From assembly GCA_030728245.1 (NCBI GenBank), contig JANQZX010000035.1, positions 17,732 through 81,731 of the forward strand: a stretch of 64,000 bases of DNA, written 5' to 3'. Below are positions 36,326 through 44,746 of the stretch, in pieces. Source of the stretch: Saprospiraceae bacterium. GTDB lineage: Bacteria > Bacteroidota > Bacteroidia > Chitinophagales > Saprospiraceae. The translations under genes were made by a program, and so were the position numbers. Under the pieces are notes generated by a model. The model worked only from the letters and a program-made list of their open reading frames with translations. It was not told the DNA's origin and did not search any database. How positions within the stretch are numbered: the first letter of the stretch is position 1; the number at the start of each line of letters is the position of its first letter.

Positions 36326-37591
36326 TTATAAAGAAAAGGCTGCTTTAACCTGATCTTTATAATCTAGTTTCTCCCAGGTGAAAAGTTCCACTTCTTTTGT
36401 AATTTGTTGACCGGAGCCGTCTTTAAAGGTCAATGTTTTAACCTCGGGAATTCTTCCCATGTGACCATACGCTGCTGAGTCACTATAAATAGGATTCCTT
36501 AATTTCAATCGTTGTTCAATCGCATAAGGTCGCATATCGAAAATGCTATAAACTATATCTGCTATTTGAGCATCTGTTTTTGCTACCTTGGCTGTTCCAT
36601 AAGTATTTATGTAAATATTGGTAGGCTTAGCTACCCCTATCGCATAAGAAACCTGCACTAAAACCTCTTTACAAACACCCGCAGCCACCAGGTTTTTTGC
36701 AATATGTCTGGTAGCATAAGCAGCAGAACGATCCACTTTTGAAGGATCTTTACCACTAAATGCACCTCCACCGTGAGCACCTTTGCCACCGTAGGTATCA
36801 ACAATAATCTTTCTTCCTGTTAAACCTGTGTCTCCATGAGGTCCGCCAATAACGAACTTACCTGTAGGATTGACGTGATAGGTAATAGTTTCGGTAAATA
36901 AAGCCTGTAATTCAGGTTTTAATTTTGCCTTAACTCTTGGAATAAGTAACTGAATAACATCAGATTTAATTTTCTCTAACATTACCTGTTCATTCTCATT
37001 AAAATCATCATGTTGGGTAGAGACGACAATGCTATCAATGCGGATAGGTTTATGGTTATCATCGTACTCAATGGTAACTTGAGATTTTGCGTCAGGTCTG
37101 AGATAATTCATGGCATCGGTTGCCTTCGCCGATTTGCGAATTTCCGCCAGTTCCAATAAAATTCTGTGTGCTAAATCTAACGCTAGAGGCATATAATGCT
37201 CCGTTTCCTCGGTAGCATAACCAAACATCATACCTTGGTCACCCGCGCCCTGATCTTCATCTTTCGCTCTTTCGACACCCTGATTTATATCAGGCGATTG
37301 CTCATGAATAGCGGAAAGAACGCCACAAGAATTAGATTCAAACATATATTCTGACTTGGTATAACCAATACGTTTGATAACATCGCGAGCAATTTGTTGA
37401 ACATCAAGATATGCTTTTGATTTAACCTCACCGGCAAGAATAACCTGACCTGTAGTAACTAAGGTTTCACAAGCAACTTTCGATTGAGGGTCAAAAGCAA
37501 GAAAATGATCAACAAGTGCATCAGATATTTGGTCGGCCACTTTATCCGGATGACCTTCCGATACTGATTCTGAAGTGAAAAGATAAGCCAT
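36326..37591 (-). CDS. metK: S-adenosylmethionine synthetase
   Basis: Makes SAM from methionine and ATP. The 421-residue protein starts [21 protein letters not shown], with GHPDK at residues 13-17, and contains [10 protein letters not shown] and the P-loop-like [16 protein letters not shown]. The family is slightly shorter (about 385 in E. coli), and the extra residues lie in the middle, common in Bacteroidota. A -7 box lies 44 nt upstream. The 60-nt leader is too short for a known SAM riboswitch. Confidence 0.97.
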   Translation of the reverse strand: MAYLFTSESVSEGHPDKVADQISDALVDHFLAFDPQSKVACETLVTTGQVILAGEVKSKAYLDVQQIARDVIKRIGYTKSEYMFESNSCGVLSAIHEQSPDINQGVERAKDEDQGAGDQGMMFGYATEETEHYMPLALDLAHRILLELAEIRKSAKATDAMNYLRPDAKSQVTIEYDDNHKPIRIDSIVVSTQHDDFNENEQVMLEKIKSDVIQLLIPRVKAKLKPELQALFTETITYHVNPTGKFVIGGPHGDTGLTGRKIIVDTYGGKGAHGGGAFSGKDPSKVDRSAAYATRHIAKNLVAAGVCKEVLVQVSYAIGVAKPTNIYINTYGTAKVAKTDAQIADIVYSIFDMRPYAIEQRLKLRNPIYSDSAAYGHMGRIPEVKTLTFKDGSGQQITKEVELFTWEKLDYKDQVKAAFSL

Positions 37592-37634
37592 ATTACAGGT
37601 TTGTATAAATTTTATAATAGATTAAAAATATAAT

Positions 37635-37642
37635 CAAAGATA
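37635..37642 (-). promoter_or_regulatory. -7 box (TATCTTTG) for metK
   Basis: A perfect TAnnTTTG on the minus strand in the 60-bp gap between the FAH-family gene and metK; it would give metK a separate promoter. No -33 match is clear. Confidence 0.5.
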
Positions 37643-37651
37643 GGAATATAT

Positions 37652-38275
37652 TTATTTAATGTTACAGGTAAAGAAAGATTCCCATCCTTCATTTGTCAAC
37701 ATTTTCCCTTCTAATTTATCACCAATGGCCACAGGTCCAACTCCTGCTGGGGTACCAGTGTAAATAAAATCACCCATTTGGAGCTTAAAATATTTTGACA
37801 CGTAAACAATTAAGGTCTCGAAAGAAAAAATACAATCAGCCGTATTACCTTGTTGTACTAATTCCTCATTTTTCAGCAACTGGAATTCAAAAGCAGCGGA
37901 ATTTGGGAATGCAGAAAGTGGCTTAAAGTTACCTAGCACGGCTGAATGGTCAAACGCTTTGGCAATTTCCCAAGGCAATCCTTTCGCTTTTTGTTTAGCC
38001 TGAATATCCCGGGCTGTAAAATCGATACCCAACCCAATTTCCTCAATATAATCAGAAGCAAATTGAGGTTCAATGTGCCTTCCATTTTTACCGATTTTAA
38101 TAACCACCTCTACCTCATAGTGCAAATCATTTGTAAAAGAAGGATAATAAAGAGGCTTATTGTTTATTAATAAAGCGGTTGGTGGCTTCATAAAAACAAT
38201 AGGCTCATCAGGAACTGCATTTTGAAGTTCCTTGGCATGAGCACCATAATTACGTCCGATACAAATAATTTTCAT
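37652..38275 (-). CDS. Fumarylacetoacetate hydrolase family protein
   Basis: A 207-residue enzyme opening MKIICIGRNYGAHAKEL, which is the family's one-domain form. Metal-binding positions are in HYEVEVVIKIG (Glu residues) and GLGIDFTARDIQ, and GDFIYTGTPAGVGPV closes the active site. Relatives include acylpyruvase and oxaloacetate tautomerase/decarboxylase (FAHD1). The single-domain length and lack of catabolic neighbours favour an acylpyruvase or oxaloacetate activity over the tyrosine-degradation enzyme. It lies 10 bp after trpS. Confidence 0.88.
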   Translation of the reverse strand: MKIICIGRNYGAHAKELQNAVPDEPIVFMKPPTALLINNKPLYYPSFTNDLHYEVEVVIKIGKNGRHIEPQFASDYIEEIGLGIDFTARDIQAKQKAKGLPWEIAKAFDHSAVLGNFKPLSAFPNSAAFEFQLLKNEELVQQGNTADCIFSFETLIVYVSKYFKLQMGDFIYTGTPAGVGPVAIGDKLEGKMLTNEGWESFFTCNIK

Positions 38276-38285
38276 GATTGTAGAG

Positions 38286-39296
38286 TTACATTTTAATGTT
38301 CATAAGTCCCGCTAAGGATTTTACTTCATTCATTGTCTTCTGAGCCACTTTTCTAATCTCAGCGGAGGAATTTCTAATTATTTCCTTTACTTCCTCTTTA
38401 TTTTCATCCAATTGTTGTCGACGATCAACCATTGCAACACTTATTTCCGTTAAGGCCTCTGCAACAGTGTCCTTTAGATGGACATATTTAAGAACACCTG
38501 ACTGATAATCAGACATTAAGGAATGGTGCTGATTCATTTTATTAGCTGCTTTTAACAGTTCAAATAAGTTAATCAAACCTTGGGACATTTCTCCGGATGG
38601 CGTATCACCCGTATCTGTAACAGCCGATCGAATCTGTTTTTTAATTTTCTCCGGCGTACTGAAAACAGGAATATAGTGTTTTTCCCCTGCACTCTTACTC
38701 ATCTTTTTCATAGGGTCTGCAGGAGACATCACCTTAGGCGTTTCCGTAAATAAAGGCTCAGGCAATACAAAATATTCTTGTCCGACTTGATTATTAAAAC
38801 GCTGGGCTATATTTCTGGTAAGTTCCAAATGTTGTTCCTGATCTTTTCCAACAGGGACGAAATCAGCCTTGTAAATGAGAATGTCAGCGGCCTGCAAAAC
38901 AGGATAATCTAATAAACCCGCTGAAATAAAACCGTCGGCATTTCCCTCCTCTACTTGCTGGGTTTTATCTTTGAACTGCGTCATTCGGGTAAGTTGTCCA
39001 TAAGAAGCAAAACAGTTTAAAATCCAGGATAATTCTGCATGTTCAGGGACGAGAGATTGTACGAAAAGATTCTCCGTTTTAACTCCAGCAGCTATCAGAT
39101 TAAATATAAGCTCCCAGGTATTTTCCTGAAGCTGTTTTGGATTGTAGGGCATGGTCATAGCATGATAATCTACAACGCCATAGAAACAATCATATTTTTG
39201 TTGAATATCTACCCAATTTTTTACAGCTCCGAAATAATTTCCGAAGTGCATATCACCCGTAGGCTGGATACAAGAAAGGACTGTTTTTGTAGCCAC
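38286..39296 (-). CDS. trpS: Tryptophanyl-tRNA synthetase
   Basis: A 336-residue class I synthetase. The HIGH-type site is MHFGN (residues 16-20) following CIQPTGD, and KMSKS is at 198-202 in DPMKKMSKSAG. Length and motifs match TrpRS rather than TyrRS. The gene is part of a minus-strand run yceD, rpmF, ridA, trpS, FAH, with 42 bp to ridA. No Trp leader peptide or T-box is present upstream. Confidence 0.96.
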   Translation of the reverse strand: MATKTVLSCIQPTGDMHFGNYFGAVKNWVDIQQKYDCFYGVVDYHAMTMPYNPKQLQENTWELIFNLIAAGVKTENLFVQSLVPEHAELSWILNCFASYGQLTRMTQFKDKTQQVEEGNADGFISAGLLDYPVLQAADILIYKADFVPVGKDQEQHLELTRNIAQRFNNQVGQEYFVLPEPLFTETPKVMSPADPMKKMSKSAGEKHYIPVFSTPEKIKKQIRSAVTDTGDTPSGEMSQGLINLFELLKAANKMNQHHSLMSDYQSGVLKYVHLKDTVAEALTEISVAMVDRRQQLDENKEEVKEIIRNSSAEIRKVAQKTMNEVKSLAGLMNIKM

Positions 39297-39338
39297 AATA
39301 AGAATTAAGACAATAAAAAAGAAACGAATAGAAAATTA

Positions 39339-39722
39339 TTATCTACCCGCAATGAGTGAAATCTCCACATGAACAAAACGCGGTAGCGCTGCGACTTGCA
39401 CCAATTCTCTGGCGGGAGCCGTTTCTTCTTTAAAATACTTACCATAAACGGCATTTATTTTTGAGAAATCGTTCATGTTGGTAACAAAAACAGAACATTT
39501 AAGCACATTTTCAAAGGTTAATCCTGCGGTGTGCAGAATACCCTCAAGGTTCTTTAACACCCTGTCTGTTTCAATTTCAATAGAATCAAGTACTAATTCA
39601 CCCGTTACCGGATCTAAGGCAATCTGCCCGGACACAAATAAAACATCCCCGTACCAAACAGCCTGATTATAAGGACCGATAGGTGCGGGGGCATTTTTAC
39701 TTGTTACTATAGTTTTACTCAT
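39339..39722 (-). CDS. ridA: RidA family reactive intermediate deaminase
   Basis: A 127-residue protein that hydrolyses reactive enamine/imine intermediates from PLP enzymes. It has the family opening APAPIGPYNQAVWYGDVLFVSGQI, the arginine in PARELVQVAALP (binds the substrate carboxylate) and the closing VEISLIAGR. Length is normal for the YjgF/YER057c/UK114 group. It lies 33 bp after rpmF on the same strand. Confidence 0.93.
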   Translation of the reverse strand: MSKTIVTSKNAPAPIGPYNQAVWYGDVLFVSGQIALDPVTGELVLDSIEIETDRVLKNLEGILHTAGLTFENVLKCSVFVTNMNDFSKINAVYGKYFKEETAPARELVQVAALPRFVHVEISLIAGR

Positions 39723-39755
39723 AGAAACAGATTTTCAATAGGAAGACGCTACTAT

Positions 39756-39950
39756 TTATTCTTCTGTCGCAGAAGCACTAAATAAACGACCTCTATAATA
39801 AAGATTACCAGTTACATCAGTGTAAGCGCGGTGACGTAGATGGGTTTCTCCTGTTACTGAACAGGTAGAAAGGGTTGGAATTTCTGCTTTGTAGTGCGTA
39901 CGACGCTTGTGTTTACGTTGCTTTGAAATTCTACTCTTTGGATGTGCCAT
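39756..39950 (-). CDS. rpmF: 50S ribosomal protein L32
   Basis: A 64-residue basic protein with the L32 opening MAHPKSRISKQRKHKRRTHYK. Many bacteria have four zinc-binding Cys in L32; here only one Cys remains (LSTCSVTGE), so this is the zinc-independent form usual in Bacteroidota. It follows the DUF177/YceD gene by 38 bp, the conserved order for these two. Confidence 0.97.
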   Translation of the reverse strand: MAHPKSRISKQRKHKRRTHYKAEIPTLSTCSVTGETHLRHRAYTDVTGNLYYRGRLFSASATEE

Positions 39951-39988
39951 TTTTCAACGTTTATCTGTTATCTTAACAATAACAGGAA

Positions 39989-40531
39989 TTAAGAATTTTT
40001 TTTATTATCCCAATTTTGAAGTATTTTCCAAGGGGAAAAATTTTCATCTTCAGGAGTTTCGTCAACTATTCCCTGGGAAAGGATTTTAATCATATCCATA
40101 TCACAAGGAGGATTTAAATCACTTTCACAGTCATATCTTTTAATTACTGGTATAGCCAGTAAAATATTTTCATAAATCACAGGAGCCACATTCCATACAG
40201 GCGTTTCGGGATGAAGAACGATAACATCTTCGTTTTCAATCTCCTCTGGATGCTCCATTGATTTTATCAACAACTTATAATCACCTTGCAAAGGTATTTT
40301 AATATCAGCTAAACAGCGATCGCAAGGTGCGTGCAACTCAGCATTAAGGTTAAACTGCATAATAATCAGCCCAACCCTTTTTTCTAACAATACCCTAACA
40401 CTTCCAGTGACAACATCATCGGGTGCATTTTCAAAAAAAGGAAGAAAATCACTGCCGACGGTGAAATCAAATGTATGTACCCCATCTTTAAGGCCTTTTA
40501 GGCGAATATCATAGGGAACTAAATCCTTCAT
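39989..40531 (-). CDS. DUF177 (YceD-like) protein
   Basis: A 180-residue protein found directly upstream of rpmF in most bacteria. The core LHAPCDRCLADIKIPLQGDYKLLI has the CxxC pair and the C-terminal part has ENILLAIPVIKRYD and NPPCDMDM, as in the family. In other bacteria it is linked to 23S rRNA accumulation or ribosome assembly, and in plants to a chloroplast homologue needed for rRNA processing. A TATATTTG -7 box lies 29 nt upstream. Confidence 0.88.
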   Translation of the reverse strand: MKDLVPYDIRLKGLKDGVHTFDFTVGSDFLPFFENAPDDVVTGSVRVLLEKRVGLIIMQFNLNAELHAPCDRCLADIKIPLQGDYKLLIKSMEHPEEIENEDVIVLHPETPVWNVAPVIYENILLAIPVIKRYDCESDLNPPCDMDMIKILSQGIVDETPEDENFSPWKILQNWDNKKNS

Positions 40532-40560
40532 GTCAAAAGAACTTTTTTTTAAAACGTGCG

Positions 40561-40568
40561 CAAATATA
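40561..40568 (-). promoter_or_regulatory. -7 box (TATATTTG) for yceD-rpmF
   Basis: A perfect TAnnTTTG on the minus strand 29 nt upstream of the DUF177 start; likely the promoter of yceD, rpmF, ridA and possibly trpS. Confidence 0.55.
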
Positions 40569-40618
40569 GGTAAAAAATAGATTCCTTGGATAAATACCTA
40601 AAAAAAAAACGGTATAAA

Positions 40619-41602
40619 TCAATTTATTATTACAGCCGTTTTTTCAATCTCGGATCTGACTTTATCTAAAATCTCTAATTTTTCAGCTACGGACTTATAC
40701 TCCTGTTTTACACCGACTTTCGTGAGTGCCCCAACCTTTTCGGTAAACGGAATAAACCCTGCTTTTTTAATTTTATCTACTACCCTGGCAGCATTATCAG
40801 GATTACCGAATACACCAATGGCTATTTTAACGTAAGTCGGTTCTTCGGTAGATTCAGTTTTCAACGGTTCTGACTTAATGACCGGTTTATCATCCTCTTC
40901 GTTCACAGGAAAATCTACCACTTGCGCACTTGTATCCACTGGATCTACCTCGGGATTAATACTTTTTTTCTCCTCATTAGTATCGTCATTCCAAGCCTCA
41001 AACATTTCTTTAACTTTAACCAACTTTCTTTCCATAAAGGGTGTAGTAACCATAAAATAAATGCCGGCAGCCAGAGCAACAAAAATGATACTAAAAACAA
41101 CAAATTTTATCATCGGATTAGACGGTGGTACCGGTGGCATCATATTGCTACCTAGATCTTTCTGAACCTGAGTGTCCTCGGGTGAAATTTCAACAAATGG
41201 CACTTCGGGTAAACCGAAAGAATCATTTTCAAAAACTTTTAATCTGGGTACAAAGGCTATTTTATGTTCTACATTATAGTACAATCTGCCCAGGTTGGGT
41301 AATTCGACGCTATTGTGTAAATCTAAAGCGTCGTGAATATTTTTAGAAAAAAGCCTGATAGCCTCTGAAGCTATAGCATCATCCACTGAAAACCTTCTTT
41401 TTACCTCATTATGAAAAAGCGTACTATCTCCGTTTCCGCCGGGTTCAAATACAATGATAGTATCTGGTGGCAATATTTTTCCATTGATAGAATCTTCTTT
41501 AGCGGCAATGTATTTTTCAGAAAAAGTACCTAAACCAGAAACGTATAATCGATGATAGCTGGAAATTAAAGGTTGGATAATTGGATAAAGATCTAATTGC
41601 AT
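40619..41602 (-). CDS. HU-CCDC81 and SPOR domain protein
   Basis: A 327-residue bitopic protein. The N-terminal half has two HU-like CCDC81 domains (YHRLYVSGLGTFSEKYI, then VDDAIASEAIRLFSKNIHDALDLH and VELPNLGRLYYN). One transmembrane helix (FVVFSIIFVALAAGIYFMV, about residue 170) joins it to an acidic periplasmic linker and a C-terminal SPOR domain (PTYVKIAIGVFGNPDNAARV). DNA-binding-like modules inside and a peptidoglycan-binding module outside suggest a link between chromosome and septum, a domain layout specific to Bacteroidota. It is divergent from hemL; each has a -7 box. Confidence 0.84.
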   Translation of the reverse strand: MQLDLYPIIQPLISSYHRLYVSGLGTFSEKYIAAKEDSINGKILPPDTIIVFEPGGNGDSTLFHNEVKRRFSVDDAIASEAIRLFSKNIHDALDLHNSVELPNLGRLYYNVEHKIAFVPRLKVFENDSFGLPEVPFVEISPEDTQVQKDLGSNMMPPVPPSNPMIKFVVFSIIFVALAAGIYFMVTTPFMERKLVKVKEMFEAWNDDTNEEKKSINPEVDPVDTSAQVVDFPVNEEDDKPVIKSEPLKTESTEEPTYVKIAIGVFGNPDNAARVVDKIKKAGFIPFTEKVGALTKVGVKQEYKSVAEKLEILDKVRSEIEKTAVIIN

Positions 41603-41628
41603 AAATGGTAATTATTTTGTCATGTTTA

Positions 41629-41668
41629 CAAATATAGTGGAATAACGGTAATTCGTTTCGTAAGTTTG
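41629..41668. promoter_or_regulatory. Divergent -7 boxes between the HU/SPOR gene and hemL
   Basis: TATATTTG on the minus strand (41629-41636) faces the HU-SPOR gene and TAAGTTTG on the plus strand (41661-41668) faces hemL. The plus-strand box overlaps a TTG at 41666 from which the longest hemL frame would start, so the ATG at 41702 is the better start. Confidence 0.55.
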
Positions 41669-41701
41669 TTTTATAATAACCCTTTTCATCAAATAATTAT
41701 T

Positions 41702-43018
41702 ATGCAGGAAGCAACCTCATTTCCACGACGAGAAAAATCAGCTGAACTATTTGCCAGAGCAAAAGCCGTATTTCCAGGCGGGGTGAGTTCCCCTGTCAGG
41801 GCTTTTAAGTCGGTAAGTGGACCTCCCCTTTTCATTAAACGGGGAGATGGATGCTATGTTTGGGACGAAGATGACAGCCGCTATATTGACTTTTGCGCCT
41901 CGTGGGGACCGTTAATTTTGGGACACAATAACGAACAAATAAGAGAAAGAATTTTTGAAGCGGTTGCTTCGGGAACTTCATTTGGCACCCCTACCCTCAA
42001 TGAGCTGGAACTCGGTGAATTGTTGGTTAAAAACAATCCTTATTTAGAAAAAGTAAGATTTGTAAGTTCTGGTACCGAAGCCGTTATGTCTGCCATCAGA
42101 CTGGCCAGAGGATTTACAGGAAGATCAAAAATTTTAAAATTTGAAGGTTGCTATCATGGACACCTGGACTCCCTTCTGGTGAAAGCAGGCTCTGGCTTGG
42201 TTACCTTTGGGGAATCAACCTCTGCGGGTATTCCACCGTCTTTCGCCGCTGAAACATTGGTTATTCCCTTAGATGACCGCGCCGCACTGGATGAAGCCCT
42301 GGATAAATATGGCCAAGAAATTGCCTGTATAATCATAGAGCCTATTCCCGCCAATAATGGACTTTTACTACAAGATTATTCTTTCCTGAAATATCTTAGA
42401 CAAAAAGCGACAGAGCATAAGGTACTTCTTCTTTTTGACGAAGTAATTTCCGGATTCAGAGTACATTTCGCTGGAGCGGCTGGTTACTATGACATTAAAC
42501 CTGACTTAGTTACCTACGGAAAAATCATTGGCGGTGGTATGCCCGTCGGCGCGTATGGCGGAAGTAATGAACTTATGGCTTTTATTTCACCCGACGGACC
42601 TGTTTATCAAGCGGGAACCCTTTCTGGAAATCCTGTCGCAATGGCCGCCGGACTTGCCGCTTGCCAACAATTATTGATGCCCAATTTTTATTGTGATCTT
42701 GATCATAAAACCAATCATTTAATAAAAAAACTGACAGACCACGCCACAGAAAACAAATACAGTGTTACCTTCCCCAAAGTAGGTTCTATATTTTGGATAG
42801 CCTTTAGTACAGAGACCATAAAAAAGGCTGATCAAATTGATCCCGCTTCCATGAAATTCTTCAAACTTTTACATGCCGCCCTCCTTGAAAAAGGAGTCTA
42901 TATGGGTCCTTCTGGCTATGAAGTAGGATTTGTCAGTTCCGCACATACCATTGAAGTATTAGATGAGGCAGCGGAGATAATCAATTGGGCCATGGATAGC
43001 GTATTTAGTGACCTTTAA
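41702..43018 (+). CDS. hemL: Glutamate-1-semialdehyde 2,1-aminomutase
   Basis: Forms 5-aminolevulinate for haem synthesis in the C5 pathway. From the ATG at 41702 the protein is 438 residues, a normal length. It has the entry motif FPGGVSSPVRAFKSV, the cofactor motif FVSSGTEAVMSAIRLARGFTG, FDEVISGFR with the PLP-contacting Asp, and TYGKIIGGGMPVGAYGG with Lys274 as the Schiff-base lysine. These residues separate it from ordinary class III aminotransferases. No other haem genes are nearby. It lies 8 bp ahead of a sensor kinase on the same strand. Confidence 0.96.
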   Translation: MQEATSFPRREKSAELFARAKAVFPGGVSSPVRAFKSVSGPPLFIKRGDGCYVWDEDDSRYIDFCASWGPLILGHNNEQIRERIFEAVASGTSFGTPTLNELELGELLVKNNPYLEKVRFVSSGTEAVMSAIRLARGFTGRSKILKFEGCYHGHLDSLLVKAGSGLVTFGESTSAGIPPSFAAETLVIPLDDRAALDEALDKYGQEIACIIIEPIPANNGLLLQDYSFLKYLRQKATEHKVLLLFDEVISGFRVHFAGAAGYYDIKPDLVTYGKIIGGGMPVGAYGGSNELMAFISPDGPVYQAGTLSGNPVAMAAGLAACQQLLMPNFYCDLDHKTNHLIKKLTDHATENKYSVTFPKVGSIFWIAFSTETIKKADQIDPASMKFFKLLHAALLEKGVYMGPSGYEVGFVSSAHTIEVLDEAAEIINWAMDSVFSDL

Positions 43019-43026
43019 CTCATTTT

Positions 43027-44019
43027 ATGCTAAATAATCAGTTGCGTATCATTTCATACTTGGTTATTTTTTACATGCTACTGGCCTTTAGCTGGTGGAC
43101 GGTTCTTTTGCATACTAAAAACAGAGACGCATTTCTAGCGAAAAATGAACTTCTAAAACTAAGCTTAATTGCAAAAAATGAAATAAAAAACGAGGAAGAC
43201 TTCCTTAAAAATTCCTTTCATATTGAACTCAGAGATGCTTATAAACGCCAGGAATGGATGATTCTTGGCGAAGCCTCTGTTTTTGTGTTAAGCCTGCTCA
43301 TTGGTATCGTTTTTATAAACAGAGGTTACCATAAAGAGATTCTCGCTGCTAAACAAAGTAGTAATTTCCTGTTATCCATTACCCACGAGTTGAAATCTCC
43401 TATTGCTTCCATAAGATTAGGATTTGAAACGCTGCAACGAAAAAAATTATCGGAGGAACAGTCGCATGTTTTACTTAAAAATGGAATAAATGATACTGAT
43501 AGATTAAATAATCTGGTTTCCGATCTTCTTCTCTCCGCCAGATTAGAATCGACATATCAGCTAAATACAGAATTGTTTTCCTTAGAAATTTTAATAGATG
43601 AGTGTGTTCAACTCTTAAAACAAAAATTTCCCTATGCTATCATAAAAGTTAATTTAATACAGGAAATCCCTGAGATACTGGCTGATTATTCAGCTATTCG
43701 TTCCGTAATCATTAACTTACTTGAAAATGCTGTAAAATATAGTGACAGTGTCCCTGAAATAAATATTGAGTTGACTTCAAACAATGAGCGGTGTAATATA
43801 GAAATTTCTGATAAGGGAATCGGGATAGATCAAAGTGAGAGAAAGAAGATATTTGAAAAATTTTATCGCGTTGGAAATGAGGATCAAAGAAAAACAAAAG
43901 GAACTGGATTGGGTTTATACATTGTAGATCAAATAGTAAGGGCCCATAACGGATCCATAACCGTTTCTTCAAATCAGCCAAAGGGAACTATTTTCAATGT
44001 TTTCTTACCTTTTAATTAA
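43027..44019 (+). CDS. Sensor histidine kinase
   Basis: A 330-residue membrane kinase with two transmembrane helices (about 10-28 and 78-96) flanking a short 50-residue extracytoplasmic loop. The dimerisation box SITHELKSPIASIR supplies His120. The ATP domain has NLLENAVKYS, DKGIGID and GTGLGLYIVDQI. The regulator starts 16 bp after the stop, so they are a pair. The sensed signal is unknown. Unlike the pair at 12947-14682, the kinase gene comes first here. Confidence 0.92.
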   Translation: MLNNQLRIISYLVIFYMLLAFSWWTVLLHTKNRDAFLAKNELLKLSLIAKNEIKNEEDFLKNSFHIELRDAYKRQEWMILGEASVFVLSLLIGIVFINRGYHKEILAAKQSSNFLLSITHELKSPIASIRLGFETLQRKKLSEEQSHVLLKNGINDTDRLNNLVSDLLLSARLESTYQLNTELFSLEILIDECVQLLKQKFPYAIIKVNLIQEIPEILADYSAIRSVIINLLENAVKYSDSVPEINIELTSNNERCNIEISDKGIGIDQSERKKIFEKFYRVGNEDQRKTKGTGLGLYIVDQIVRAHNGSITVSSNQPKGTIFNVFLPFN

Positions 44020-44035
44020 TAAAACCCTGATCAAA

Positions 44036-44746
44036 ATGCGCATTCTTCTGGTAGAAGACGAGGAAAATATAAGAGACCTGGTTAAGTTAAACCTTGAACT
44101 TGAAAATTTCGAGGTGATTGCTACTGGAAATGGTCGAGATGCGCTTAAATTATCCGTTGGTCAGCATTTCGACCTCATTTTATTAGATGTTATGTTACCC
44201 GAGATGGACGGCTTTCAGATATGTGAGCAAATTAGATTAAGTGATCTTCAAACACCCATTATTTTTTTAACGGCGAAAGATGGTTCAAATGATCGGATAC
44301 AAGGTTTAAAATATGGTGCGGATGATTATATTGTAAAGCCCTTCGTTTTTGAAGAGTTACTATTAAGAATCAATAATTTACTTAAAAGAAGTGCGCGGAC
44401 TCCAGAAAATACGGCCACGGTTTTTTCCTTTGGAAATAATCAGATAAATTTTATCACCTTTGAAGCCATAGGTAATGAGGGAAAGTTTCTACTAACAAAG
44501 AAGGAGGCTATGCTTTTAAAGTTACTTATAGACAGAAAAAATCAGGTGGTTTCACGACAACAAATTTTACAATCTGTATGGGGTTACGATGTTTATCCCA
44601 GCACCCGGACCATAGATAATTTCATTTTGAAATTTCGACGAAATTTTGAGGAGGACACCAGAGAACCTGTTCATTTCCATGCCATACGAGGCATTGGTTA
44701 TAAATTTAGTTATCCTTCTGGCTCTACAAATGAGATAGTTGAGTAA
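44036..44746 (+). CDS. OmpR/PhoB-family response regulator
   Basis: From the ATG at 44036 the protein is 236 residues and opens MRILLVEDEENIRD; the longer in-frame start at 43997 would overlap the kinase and adds residues unlike a receiver domain. Phospho-acceptor Asp51 lies in LLDVMLPEMDG and the conserved Lys in DYIVKPF. The winged helix ends with TRTIDNFILKFRRNFE and IRGIGYKFSYP. The last 23 bases overlap the 3' end of the convergent trehalose gene, so both transcripts share an antisense tail. Confidence 0.93.
   Translation: MRILLVEDEENIRDLVKLNLELENFEVIATGNGRDALKLSVGQHFDLILLDVMLPEMDGFQICEQIRLSDLQTPIIFLTAKDGSNDRIQGLKYGADDYIVKPFVFEELLLRINNLLKRSARTPENTATVFSFGNNQINFITFEAIGNEGKFLLTKKEAMLLKLLIDRKNQVVSRQQILQSVWGYDVYPSTRTIDNFILKFRRNFEEDTREPVHFHAIRGIGYKFSYPSGSTNEIVE

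Noticed and set aside
37592-37651. SAM riboswitch upstream of metK
   Set aside because: The gap is 60 bp, A+T-rich, with no conserved riboswitch core or terminator.
41666-41701. N-terminal extension of hemL from TTG at 41666
   Set aside because: The start would lie inside the -7 box TAAGTTTG.
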